Assembly (NCBI GenBank): GCA_013420905.1
Contig: JAAXNY010000006.1
Span: 4,330,358 to 4,394,357 of the forward strand
DNA from: Collybia mongolica
Taxonomy: Eukaryota; Basidiomycota; Agaricomycetes; Agaricales; Clitocybaceae
Length of the DNA stretch: 64,000 bases
Direction of reading: 5' to 3'
Positions 36,706 through 47,039 of this stretch are shown here, in pieces. The notes beneath the pieces are model-generated. The model ran no database searches and was not told the origin of the DNA. It worked only from the letters and a program-made list of their open reading frames with translations. The position numbers and the translations under genes were made by a program. Numbering within the stretch: the stretch's first letter is position 1; every line of letters begins with the position of its first letter.

Positions 36706-37005
36706 TGTAATGGGCAAGGCATGGCCCAGGCTGTTAAACAAGCAAGTGCAAGTGGTTACAAGCAAGCAAGAGGGTTTGCAAAGGAAATGAGACCCAAAGC
36801 TGGTGTTGATTTGATGAAGTTGTTACAAACGCTAACCAGCCACCAGATATGGTCAGATGTAAATATGTACAAACAGTGTCTGTTTGACTACGTCGAGAGC
36901 GAGCAAGAGTCCGTCAGAGCCCATTGAAAAGGTAAGTAAATGTTCAGTAGCTAAGAAAGACCGTGCTGTGCTAATAGACCATGGTCCGAGGACCTGACCC
37001 TTACA
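36706..37005 (-). repeat. 5' LTR of Gypsy element A
   Basis: This is the partner of 21283-21582 and has the same length. It is followed by the GGAGG target duplication at 37006-37010. Confidence 0.9.
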
Positions 37006-37010
37006 GGAGG

Positions 37011-38089
37011 TCAGTCAACTCTACAGCACTGAAGTTCAAGTCCTTTTTTTTTTGTATCCATTTATTGACCATTGGGGTGAAGCCCTATGGTAGTCACTAC
37101 ATGAGCATGCCCCTACTAGCTAAACTAAATGATGCTGTGGTCAATTACTATCTGTATGTGCCCTCTCAGACAGAAATGTATGCCTAATGTGCAGCAAACT
37201 TTTGGACTATGGCCATATTGGCCCAAAGTCATGTATCAAGTCCACCCTCAATCCCTCCAACTTGATCCCATCAAACAAAGCCAGAGGCAGTGGTTCCTTC
37301 ATAAAATGCTTAAATCCTATCAGAAGCAACATTGCCTCTAAATCACTACTTTTACATTGTCCTCAGAAAGCTTTTGAATTCTTCAACATCATATCTTCTC
37401 CAACCATTAACAACTTCTATATCACCACTGCCACTCCACTTGCCAACATTCCTACTGCCCCAATTGTCAATATCATATCCCAAGAATGTCTTGAATTGAC
37501 TCAAAAGATCATGCATTGTCATAAATTCCTATCATGGTTCATGTATAAAGAACATTGTGTACAAATGATCCAAACATTTGACAAACCACCCTGCAACGAA
37601 CTCATCAAATTGGTCAAAAAATACTTAGAAATTTGGAACATATTATACAACCAAACAGCTGACATTAACTAAGCCATTTAGTTGATACACAGGAATTCCA
37701 AATGTTAGAAGATATCATTCCATTACTCCAAGATGAAATTCAACTCCCCACCTCCCCACCTCCCACACCCACAGAGTCAAATGAAGGGACCATTAATGTT
37801 GACAAAGAAGTCCAAACATTACCTCCTCCTACACCAACACCATCCACTCCTAATTCCCATATTTACCAACCCAAACCCCTTCCAATCCTGCCTTTTCAGG
37901 AACCATCTACTTCACCCCTGCAATCTCCCACCCCCAATCCAGCAAATGTTGGACTAGTGCAGGATGCACAAGTCCAGCCAGTCATGTGACTTAGAGCATA
38001 GCATTAGTAAGCAGAAGCCAGCAAAAGGAGAGCATTCAGTAGTATAGAGGAGATCCCAACACAAAATCATGATCATGATCATAGGATTG
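37011..38089 (+). other. Sequence right of element A, with unrecognised open frame 37187-37672
   Basis: This A+T-rich stretch lies next to an old Gypsy element. One frame of about 160 residues (37187-37672) and another at 37702-37989 rich in Pro/Thr are open, but neither shows a domain I recognise. They may be leader or extra reading frames of element F, or remains of the sequence into which A inserted. Confidence 0.25.
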
Positions 38090-38175
38090 CTTGGAGAGGA
38101 TCCAACTGGTCCATCATGGTGATAAGAGTGCAATTCTTACTTTAACATGTCTTTGGTCTCATTTTACATCCTGCA

Positions 38176-39606
38176 TTGCATTTATTGTCCATCGGATCTG
38201 TGTTGAATATTGGTTTTGCATCCCTCATCCTTTATCTTTTGTCTTGCTTTCCACATCCCACACAACTTGCACACAGCTCAGGCCTACACCCTGGCCCTAT
38301 GGACAGTACAGAAACACCAAAAGTGTATATTCTGGCACCAAAAACTTGTAAACAGCCCCATCTTACAAACAGACACTGGGTAGCATACAGCACAGTGACT
38401 GACACCAACTCAGACATAACCTTGAGCAGCGAAAGCTCACTATCCACAATACCAGTGAACACTTCTCCACCACCAAGTCCCACAACACCAACCTCTTCAA
38501 TAATGCTAAGCTTCCCACTTCCAACAATGCCTCCATCAATGCCAGTACCTGGACCACTGCCACTGCTAGCCCAAATCATGGCCACAGTAAATGTACCAAC
38601 ATTCAGTGGGGAACTTGGAGAGGAAACCCAGCCAGGGGATTTCTTGAAAAAGTTCCACATCTCCAGGAGGCAAATTCTGGCAGCAAAAGACAAGAGTTTC
38701 TGTAACCACCTAAAAATGGGCTCAGAAGCAGAAGAATGGTACCTCAGCAGTATGGCACCCAAGACTACATGGGCACCTTCAAAACAGCCTTCATAACAAG
38801 GTTTCCTGGAGTCAAAAAAGCAAAGAAGATGGGAGTAGACTTGGAGAGGGACCTGCAGGGGATGATGTTGAAGCCTAGTGAGTTGGGGAAGATGGAGAAG
38901 TTTGGAGGAGAGGAAATATGGACACATGTGGCATTTGTGGACAAAGCACTTGACCTGGCAAAGCAGGCAGGCATTAATGGGGGATCAAACTCAATCTGGG
39001 TGGTTCGAGACAACTTACCCTACATTATCAAGGAGAAAGTCAGTGAATCCTAAATGTTATGGCAACCATTCTGCAATGCAATAAAGGCAGTCAAGCTAGG
39101 ACACATCAGGGATGGGGTGAAGAAGTACAAGGAAAAGATGGCAGAAAAGGAGGCCATGATGGCAAGGTTAGCACACTTGGATGGTGCAGAAGCAGTGCTG
39201 CCACCATCCCCAACAGCAGGCATCAGAGGCCAGATGTCATGCACCAGGATCTCATCAAACCAACCAAATCAAACCAGTGGGGGGTGACCAGCCAACAATG
39301 TGAACCCAAATCCATTCAATGCTGGAGGTGGTCAGGGGAATCTGTTCACTGCAGCAGCACCTCAAGCACCTGCAACGGAGGCTCAGAACCAAGTGGTCCG
39401 AGCCCTCATTGTGACATACCCTATACAAACCAATATACCAGCAGGACAGGAAGCCTATTATGAACAACTCCATGTGTGGAGAGGACTGTTTGGAGACCAA
39501 TGAGTGACAGAACTCACAGACTTCCCACTATGCCCTGGATCAGATACCCCTGGCTCTGGAGAATGCTATGCATGTGGAAGGACAGGCCACAGTTGTTCTG
39601 ACTGCA
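38176..39606 (+). pseudogene. Element F gag remnant
   Basis: A Pro/Ser/Thr-rich N-terminus leads into a capsid-like region (NVPTFSGELGEETQPGDFLK; GSEAEEWY). A frameshift near 38760 leads into FKTAFITRFPGVKKAKK and WTHVAFVDKALDLAKQAGI, then a spacer and a CCHC zinc knuckle ending near 39606. The frame changes several times, so no full-length protein is possible. Confidence 0.65.
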
Positions 39607-40237
39607 TGGCCAGTGAACCCCATACCATGAACCCATGGGAGCAAGCATGGTGAGCAATCTGTGGAAGTGTCCTCATCCACAACTAACATCTGACAGCAGT
39701 GATTATAGTAGGAAATAATAGGGAAGATGACATGAGCTGGCTGTGATCAGCAGGCATGGAAGCACATAGGGACCAGGGAAATGGAGAAGGGCCATCTGCA
39801 TGAGTGTCAACCAGGCAGCCCTGGATTCAGTACAATCCAGGACAACAGATACAGAAGGGCCACCCACATCTAACCATGTACTTAACACACCTGAGAATGA
39901 GAACATTATTGATCTATACTCAGTTTGACATGAGACAAGCCCAAAGGGAGGGCAAAATGGGGATATGCCATTTATACATGGGGTGGAGTTAAAAGGACTA
40001 CAAGGGGAAATTGTTAGAGTTTGAGCCTTATTTGATGGAGGTGCACTGGTTGGAGCAGAACTTTGCACTCCCCCACATGTTCCAGGAGGAATCCTAGGAA
40101 TCCTGGTGAACCTAGGAGGAATGCCAGGATTCCAGGTGGACTTCCTCATAGGAATCCCAGGAGTGAACCAGGACTCCAAGGAATGAACCAGGAATACCAG
40201 GAATCCATCTGGAGTCCCAGGAGGAAGCTAGGGGCAA

Positions 40238-40333
40238 AATACAGATGACATGGAAGGGAATTGAACCCTCAACCTCCTTGTACACCTTAGTTGGCATAAT
40301 TGGAAGCACTCAATCCAACTGAGCCACATGTCC
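40238..40333 (-). other. tRNA-like sequence inside element G
   Basis: Read on minus, GACATGTGGCTCAGTTGG opens a possible acceptor and D arm. GAGGGTTCAATTCCCTT forms a T arm, and CCATGTC closes the acceptor with one mismatch. The anticodon arm needs a 17-base insert and lacks the invariant U33. It is more likely a tRNA relic or part of a short interspersed element than a working tRNA gene. Confidence 0.3.
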
Positions 40334-40792
40334 ATTGAAAATTCTAAGTCACAACATCATTATATAGACATCCACCTGTATTCCTGGGAGTCCTGGCACA
40401 TTCCTGTGCCTTCCTGTCATTCATACTGGCTTCCTGGCACATTCCTATGACTTCCTGTGACTTCCTGAGGAACTTAAAGCATTCCTGGTGATCCATGCGG
40501 ATTCCTCATATTCTGCCTGAAATCCAGGCTCCTCCAGGAATCCATGTGGACTCCTGGTTATAAATTATGCTCTTTTGCTGTACTTTACACTGAGCCACAT
40601 GTCCTTGTGGACTCCGCACAGACTCCGTGCAGACTCCGTGCAGACACACAGACTGCACGCACATGTCTGCACGGACTCGCGTGGACTCCACAGAGTCTGT
40701 GTGGACTCACTTACTTTCTTTTACTACTAGTTTACTTAGTGTCTTTCTTATAATATGATAATAAATACTGTATATTGATAATAATTACAACA

Positions 40793-41939
40793 TTATACTA
40801 ATCTAATATGGGCAGGGGCCCCCGCCCCCCCCCCCCCCCCCCCCCCACCCTCCCTGTTGCCCTCATTGCCATTGTTTTCTGCCAGGTTGTGCAGGATGGG
40901 CCCCCACGGCATTGTCAGTGGCCTGGGTAGCAGTGGCGGCAGCACTGGCATGATCCAGCGCTGGCCGTTTTTCTTGCTGTCATCCCTGTCGTTCTTAGTT
41001 GTCATCTTCATCATCCTTGTGGTGGTGGTCATCATCTTTGTCCTCGTCCTAGTCATTGTCTTTGTCTCGTTTTCGTTGTAGTTGTCCGCTTCTCTGTCGT
41101 CATTGCTGCTGCTGCTGTTGCTGTCATTGCCGCTGGCCTCATCATCGCTGTTGCTGCTGCTATCTTTGTTGTTGTTGTTGTTGCCTTCCTTGGGTATTGT
41201 CTTGATATCCAAGCATTGCAGACGCCCGGTTGTCATTTGGGTGACTTTGCCCTGCACTGGCAGGGTGGGTGTGGTGGCTGATCGCGCATGAGGTGGGGGC
41301 ACAATGCTGGCAGTTCCTGTGTTGAGCACACATTTGGTCCTGGGATGAGGAATTAGTAACAGATGTGATTAAAAAAAAATGGAACGCATGCGGTTAGGTG
41401 CGCTGGGGCACCTTGGGCATTGGCGGCTGCGTCCTCCTTGTTTTGGGTTCCTGACATTTTCCTGGAGGGGGGGACAATTCCTGTGTGGTGAGCGCGTAAG
41501 GAAACAATGTTCTCTGACTGACCTCCCTCCACCCCTTGGGGTGCCCTTTCCGCGCCATCCCCTTGTTCCGCATCCTTTTCCACCATTTCCCCCACTTCCC
41601 TCAGCCTCGTTGTTTGCTGTTTGTGCATCTCTGGGCGCTTCAGGTGCTTGAGGGGCTTTGGCTTTTGTTTTGGTTTCCTTGGCTGCAGCAGCAGTTTCGT
41701 TGGTGCTCGACAATGTGCACTTGCGAGATTTTGATGGAGGAGGCAACGAGCGGCGTAAGCCGCTGCACATGGTGAATCCTGTAGAACATGTCGTTGCTGG
41801 CATACCAGCATTGGGTGTTGGTTTGTTGGTCGGCGTTGGGCGATGTTGGGTGCGTTGGCGGTCGTTGATGTGGTTGAAGATAATCAACAAAGACGTGGCA
41901 ATGGTAATGTGACTGCAGCACATGCTCATAATCATGTGA
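40793..41939 (-). other. Low-complexity internal region of element G
   Basis: A run of 22 C (40825-40846) precedes two minus-strand open frames (40793-41329 and 41353-41935). They are rich in Asn/Asp/Ser and Gly/Pro/Lys and have no domain I recognise. They read as low-complexity sequence or a captured gene fragment. I cannot support a product. Confidence 0.25.
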
Positions 41940-42206
41940 CTCCAATGTGTAGACTTGAGGCCATGTATCTTTCAGCTATGAATGCCAGTCTTGCCTAACG
42001 GTTATGAATGTCAAAAATATTATGTAATGCTCCTGCCTGTGCATGTTTGAATCTCGTTGGGTGCAAATTTTTCAGCACCGTTATATTATGTCATTCAGTT
42101 ACATAATTTGAGTCAATAAAAATTACATTAATAATCTGATTAGAAATAATATTAGTCAGCATCTGGCCATGCGGACTCTACCAGCTGTCCAGCCGTGCTT
42201 GTGGAA
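41903..42206. repeat. 300-bp repeat shared with 28510-28815
   Basis: The two stretches align along their whole length, with the shared segments GACTTGAGGCCA, GGTTATGAATG, TGCAAxTTTTTCA and a conserved end GCGGACTCT...CCGTGCT. Each contains GGTTATGA-like and GTTCGAACC/GTTTGAATC-like motifs resembling the A and B boxes of RNA polymerase III promoters, then an A+T-rich tail. A tRNA-derived short interspersed element is possible. Confidence 0.45.
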
Positions 42207-42316
42207 TCCTGCTTGAGTCCTGCATTCCTTATGGGGTCCACCTGGAATCCTTCCTGGTTCAATACCTGGAATCCTGGTAAATTCAGTGATTCCATGTGGA
42301 TTCCTGGCAGAATTTA

Positions 42317-43924
42317 CAGTGGCTCAAAAAACTGCCCCAATGTTTGTACATTTTTGAAAGATCAATATGGTATGAAGTGCTGACATAAGCAGGGGACCTG
42401 GGGTAATTATGTAAGATACTATGACATCGTGGCTTTCCAATGGACCCTGGATCATGTGATTTGGATCAATATCCATTAAGCTATAAGCCAAACAAAATGG
42501 CTACTTATTGGGGCAGTTTTTTGACCCTTATCTTATTTTCCATTATTCTGGCATTTATGATCCAATGCAAGAACATTATGGACTGTGGGAAGAATAAACA
42601 ATGTCATGTGACTTTATTTGTATCAATTTGACATGTTGGAATTGGTTCAATCATCTTCTTGACCTCTTACCACCATCATGAAAGCCATTTCTACTGCTCA
42701 GCACAATACTGTTGTTTCTCTCCTCAATGAGGGCTATTCTCAGCGTCAAATCAAGGAGAAAACTGGTCTAGGGAAGGGTACCATCAGTAGGATCAGCAAA
42801 GATGTGGATGGAAACAAAGAAAACAACCTTGGTGGCCGCCCCTCCAAGCTGTCTGTTCGTGACAAACAGTCAATTATTCGTCAAATCAAGTCAGGGAAGC
42901 TTGATAATGCAGTTCAGGCTACCCAATTCATCAATGGCATCATCCCCAATCCTGTCACACCCCAGACAGTCAGAAATGCACTCAAGGAAAATCAATTTTA
43001 TGCTGCTACAAAGAGGAAAGCTCCTCTTCTCAAACGAGCCCATCGCATCCGGTGTCTCCAGTTTGCAAAATATCATGAAAGCTGGACTGTGGAGGACTGG
43101 AAAAGGGTTCTATGGACAGATGAGACCAAAATCAATAGGATTGGGTCAGATGGAAAGGTTTATGTCTGGAAACAAAGGGGAGAACCACCATCTGATAGAA
43201 CAACATCACCTACTGTCAAACATGGAGGAGGAGGAAACCTCATGGTATGGGGTTGTATGGGGTGGAATGGAGTGGGAAAGCTCATAGAGGTGCAGGGGAA
43301 CATGGACAAGGTTCAATACTGTGAAATTTTGGAGAGTGGAGTTCAGGAAAGTTTTGAGAAGTTGGAAATGGTGGATGGCGAGCGCTACTTTCAGCAAGAT
43401 AACGACCCCAAACACACATCTGGACTGGCCACACAGTGGTTTGAAGACAACAACATTCAAGTCCTTGGCTGGCCTGCCCAATCCCCTGACATGAATCCAA
43501 TAGAACACCTTTGGGAACATCTCAAGCGCCGTCTTAAAGAATATCCGACACCACCCAAAGGAGTACATGAGTTGTGGGATAGATTGGCTGAAGAGTGGGG
43601 TGAAATTCCACCAGAGGTATGCCAAAACCTGATAGAAAGTATGCCCAGGCAGATACAAGCAGTTATAAAGGCAAAAGGTGGTCATACAAAGTATTAGATA
43701 GAAAATTAATAGAGGGTCAAAAAACTGCCCCAATGAGTAATCATTTTGTTTGGCCTATAGCTTAATGGGTTTTGATCCAAATCACATGATCCAGGGTCCA
43801 TTGGAAAGCCACGATGTCATAGTATCTTACATAATTACCCCAGGTCCCCTGCTTATGTCAGCACTTCATACCATATTGATCTTTCAAAAATGTACAAACA
43901 TTGGGGCAGTTTTTTGAGCCACTG
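42317..43924 (+). mobile_element. Tc1/mariner element, copy 2 (1608 bp)
   Basis: Same length, ends and internal layout as the copy at 24083. TA duplications are at 42315-42316 and 43925-43926. It is inserted in element G. Only about three base differences from copy 1 were found across 1608 bp, so both moved recently. Confidence 0.95.
42678..43697 (+). CDS. Tc1 transposase (DD34E), copy 2
   Basis: An intact frame of 339 residues, identical to copy 1 except Glu for Gly in IPPEVCQ and Gln for Arg in MPRQIQ. All three catalytic acids, the paired helix-turn-helix region and the GGRPSKLS hinge are present. Two intact copies at different sites with near-zero divergence suggest a live source element in this genome. 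Confidence 0.95.
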   Translation: MKAISTAQHNTVVSLLNEGYSQRQIKEKTGLGKGTISRISKDVDGNKENNLGGRPSKLSVRDKQSIIRQIKSGKLDNAVQATQFINGIIPNPVTPQTVRNALKENQFYAATKRKAPLLKRAHRIRCLQFAKYHESWTVEDWKRVLWTDETKINRIGSDGKVYVWKQRGEPPSDRTTSPTVKHGGGGNLMVWGCMGWNGVGKLIEVQGNMDKVQYCEILESGVQESFEKLEMVDGERYFQQDNDPKHTSGLATQWFEDNNIQVLGWPAQSPDMNPIEHLWEHLKRRLKEYPTPPKGVHELWDRLAEEWGEIPPEVCQNLIESMPRQIQAVIKAKGGHTKY

Positions 43925-44057
43925 TACATTGATTCCTGGCAACCAGGAATCATGAAAATGGCTGGTGTTTGGCTGAGACACGACTCCAGGTGGATTCCTC
44001 CTGGATTGACCAGGAATCCCAGGATTCCACCCGGATTCTGCATGGAATATGTGGGGG

Positions 44058-44603
44058 ACTGTAAAGTGCTTGGTTGGAGCCATGTACTCATTAATATTCC
44101 AGAAGGTGCAGCACTGCCTGAGAAAATGACAATTGTTAACATGCCACTTGAGGATGGCAAATAGAGTGATAGTACACTTACAGGCTGTGTGGAAAGGAAT
44201 GATGTCACTGGGGGGTATTGAGGTGGAAGGTGAATTCAAGGTTTTACAGAAGATCTCCAGAAATCAGCAATGCTGTGCAACAAAATCAATTACCCTATCT
44301 TGAAATTTGCAGACAACCAAGGGATAAACCTGACACTAGACATCAAAAAATGGGAGGACTTCAAAGGGGGCTCTTCAGACTTGAATCCCCCTACAAGGCA
44401 AGTTTCAGAACCACCTCTTGATAATGGTGAACAAGTTGACAAGCAAGTGGTTCCCCAAGCTACTCCATCCAAACCAAACCCAGAGATGCAAAAAACAGCC
44501 AATGGCAATGCCCAACAATTGATGGGGGGGTATCAGAAACCAAATTCATGATCAATGTGGAATGAGACCAGATACATGACAGTGCAGATGAGTGTTTCTG
44601 CTG
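44058..44603 (+). pseudogene. Element F protease region, continuation
   Basis: After element G the frame resumes as CLVGAMYSLIFQKVQHCLRK, then further retropepsin-like sequence with a conserved VEGEFKVLQK. Several stops are present. The stretch ends at the LINE target duplication (44586-44603). Confidence 0.45.
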
Positions 44604-46996
44604 CATGATGGGCCCTCTTGATAACCTCCGGAAGATGCAAAGGCATGCTTGCCTTTGGATCACTGGCGCCTTCAAGACATCCCCAAATGGGGCTGCTGAG
44701 ACCCTTGCAGGCATTCCCCCTATCCACCTCCATGTTAAGAAGTTGGTGGAAAAGAGTCATGTCCGCTCCTGTGCGCTTCAGGCCTCACACGCCTTTTGTC
44801 GCCTCATCAACGGGAACCACAAATTCTCTGTTGAGACCCTCAACACCCACAACCCAAGCCATAGGCTTGGGAAACTCGTATTGCCTGTTGTAGAGGCCTG
44901 GTCTAACCTTGGCCTCTCCTCCTTGGATTTGGACCCGGTCCACCCACTCAACCAACCAGGCATGCGCCCCAAGGACTTGTTCCCTGATTGCATTGCCTAC
45001 AAGTCACCCCCCCACCCAAGGGCAGTGACCACTGCAAGGAATTCATGCAGGACCGCATCACATTGCTGAAGAGCGCTGTCGATGAGGCCTCTCATTTCCC
45101 CTGGAGCATCTGCATTGTTACTGATGCATCCACTCCCCCCCCTCCCATGCAGTCAGTTGCGGTCTACCACGTCTGGCATGCCGGGGAACTATACGAGGAC
45201 TGGTATGCTACTGGCCTCTCTATGTCTGATGACACTGAGCTGCGAGCAATCGTGGAAGGCATCCAGCAGGCAGCTGACATTGGACTAGAGGACATCTATG
45301 ATGTCCATATCTTCTCCGACTCCTTCAACGCCCTTAGGCGTTCCCTCAATGTGTCTCACCATTTAGGTCAAGTGTCCACACTCAAAGTGTGCAATGTGCT
45401 GCTGCCTTGGCTGCAGCTCCGCACCATCCACAAGATCCACCTCCACCACATTACGAATGGGGTAGAGATTGAAGACCACCAACTGGCACACATCAGTGCC
45501 ATCTCAACTCGCGTTGAGGTGGGTGGAGCGCCAGTTATCTCTGCTGACTTCACATGATGTGAAGCAGTCACATGCATGCTTGACAGCTGGAAATCTCTCT
45601 TCCAGTCCAAGAAGTATATTGGCTCCAAATTCTTGATGCTTTATGCGAAAAAGGACACCCCGCTTATTCCAACCCATGTAAACAATGGGCTGTGGATGCG
45701 CAAGACCAGTCACAGCCATGCTTTGACTGCCTGCATGGTGCATTGCACCACTGGACATGCCCCAATTGGGGCATTCCGATCCCAATTCTTCAAGGAGGAA
45801 TCTGTCTCCTGTAGGTGTGGTGCTCCCCTGGAAACTGTACAACATGTCCTCTACGACTGTCCATGCCACGGACTCTCGGAGAACAAGAGCGCATTCGCGT
45901 TCAATGTTCCCTAGTCCTAAACAGGCTAGGGGTGGTACTCAGTGTTCTAAGTAGGCTATAGCATGGGTACGGGTAACCCATGCGGGTCGTGGGTACGGGT
46001 ACCCATGGGTTAGGGTATGGGTCATACTCTAGTAACCTGTAACCCGTACTCAACCCGTACCATAGATAGTGCTGCCAGATCTTTGTATCCCATACTCAAC
46101 CCATATTATAGATAGTGCACGGTTCCTGACCACGCATGTTTAAAGTACGCGAGCTTGTGTCGAGGATGTAGAACTGAAACGAGACAATGATCAGCAATTG
46201 AGTGATTGTAGAATAAAGAAGACTCACCCATAGCAATCCGGTAAGTTTCTGAAGCGTCCATGAGCGAATAATAACGATTAAGTGTCTTCTTCGCGATTCT
46301 CATGGCTGCTTGGATTGCTGGGTTGTTGCCACTAGTTTGCTTGATCGTGTTGGTGAAGTACATGTTGATATGGTCCATGGCCGGAATTACTGTTGAGATG
46401 TTAAGGCCATTGCTTTACTGGATGAAATCCAGGGGAAAATTGAACTAGAGAAGCTGGGGGAACTGTTAAGGATTCGAGCTTAGTTTTACTATATGTTTTT
46501 GTCTACTGCGAAAACCCGCGCGGGAACCCTAACCTGTCGCTACCTGCCCATACCTGCTCTGATTCTACCTGCGGGTTGATGGGTTGCTACCCATGCGGGT
46601 ACAGGTACGGGTTGACGGGTTGCTACCTGTGCGGGTACAGGTACAGGTCAACCTTGTCATACCTGCGGGAGTACCCATGCTATAGCCTAGTTCTAAGTGA
46701 TGGCTATAGGGTGCTCCCTGCCCAAACATGCAAACCTGGATAATCGGTGGACTTGAAGCCACCACCTGCTGCAGGGCACTGCAGTGGGGGGCCCACCCCC
46801 TGGCATAGATTGGCCCTTCTGGCCTGTGTACAATGAGCTCCAGCTCCATTCGCTAGTTCGACTCTGGTTGGACGAGCATCCTAGCTCCACAGCGCTTTGT
46901 CACTTGCCCCCTCCCACCTCTCCAATTACTACTTGTAGTGACCAGCGCATGTATTATGTACGGTTGGTATATAAAATGTTGACAAAAAAAAAAAAA
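44604..46996 (+). mobile_element. 5'-truncated LINE (non-LTR retrotransposon)
   Basis: It ends in a run of A (46984-46996) and is flanked by AGATGAGTGTTTCTGCTG (44586-44603, repeated at 46996-47013). Inside it carries the segment after reverse transcriptase (RKMQRHACLWITGAFKT), an RNase H domain at about 45100-45555 (Asp in IVTDAS, Glu in DTELRAI, Asp in IFSDSFNALR), and a C-terminal zinc motif (CRCGAPLETVQHVLYDCP). The reverse transcriptase itself is lost by 5' truncation. Stops such as TGA at 45555-45557 show decay. A short hAT sits at 45952-46689. Confidence 0.85.
45952..46689. mobile_element. Short non-autonomous hAT element (738 bp)
   Basis: The terminal inverted repeat is TAGGCTATAGCATGGGTAC at both ends. 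The 8-bp duplication GTTCTAAG lies at 45944-45951 and 46690-46697, as expected for hAT. Inside, on minus, 46378-46106 encodes a piece of hAT transposase (KTLNRYYSLMDASETYRIA; LHPRHKLAYFKHAW), so it is an internally deleted copy. It lies in the 3' part of the LINE. Confidence 0.9.
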
Positions 46997-47039
46997 GATG
47001 AGTGTTTCTGCTGTTACACTGATCAGATACTCACAATCA

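Larger units (their letters stand above)
21283..37005 (-). mobile_element. Ty3/Gypsy element A with nested insertions
   Basis: Two 300-bp LTRs (21283-21582 and 36706-37005) start TGTAAGGG and end CATTACA when read on the minus strand. They are flanked by the same 5 bases, GGAGG (21278-21282 and 37006-37010). Inside, reading leftwards, are gag, an aspartic-protease piece and the C-terminal integrase piece. Reverse transcriptase, RNase H and most of integrase are missing. A purine tract AAAAAGGGGGA lies just before the 3' LTR (21583-21597). Younger insertions occupy 22360-28916 (hAT, solo LTR, Tc1) and 30015-36191 (Gypsy B). The LTRs differ at about 10% of sites, so the element is old and no longer autonomous. 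Confidence 0.88.
40070..44057. mobile_element. Element G: TIR transposon with 3-bp target duplication and subterminal GGAATCC repeats
   Basis: The left end reads CCCCCACATGTTCCAGG. The right end, read inwards on minus, is CCCCCACATATTCCATG. ACT flanks both sides (40067-40069 and 44058-44060). Removing G and one ACT restores the protease frame of element F. Both ends are crowded with GGAATCC or its complement. Without the Tc1 insertion G is about 2.4 kb. It holds no transposase I can recognise. A 3-bp duplication with subterminal repeats suggests a CACTA-like or similar superfamily, but this is unproven. Confidence 0.65.

Noticed and set aside
40238..40333. A functional tRNA gene on the minus strand
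   Set aside because: Acceptor, D and T arms can be drawn, but the anticodon loop lacks U33 and needs an odd insert, and the sequence lies inside a transposon. I list it only as a tRNA-like relic.
24083..43924. The two identical Tc1 elements as an assembly duplication
   Set aside because: Flanking sequences differ completely, each has its own TA duplication, and a few base differences exist.
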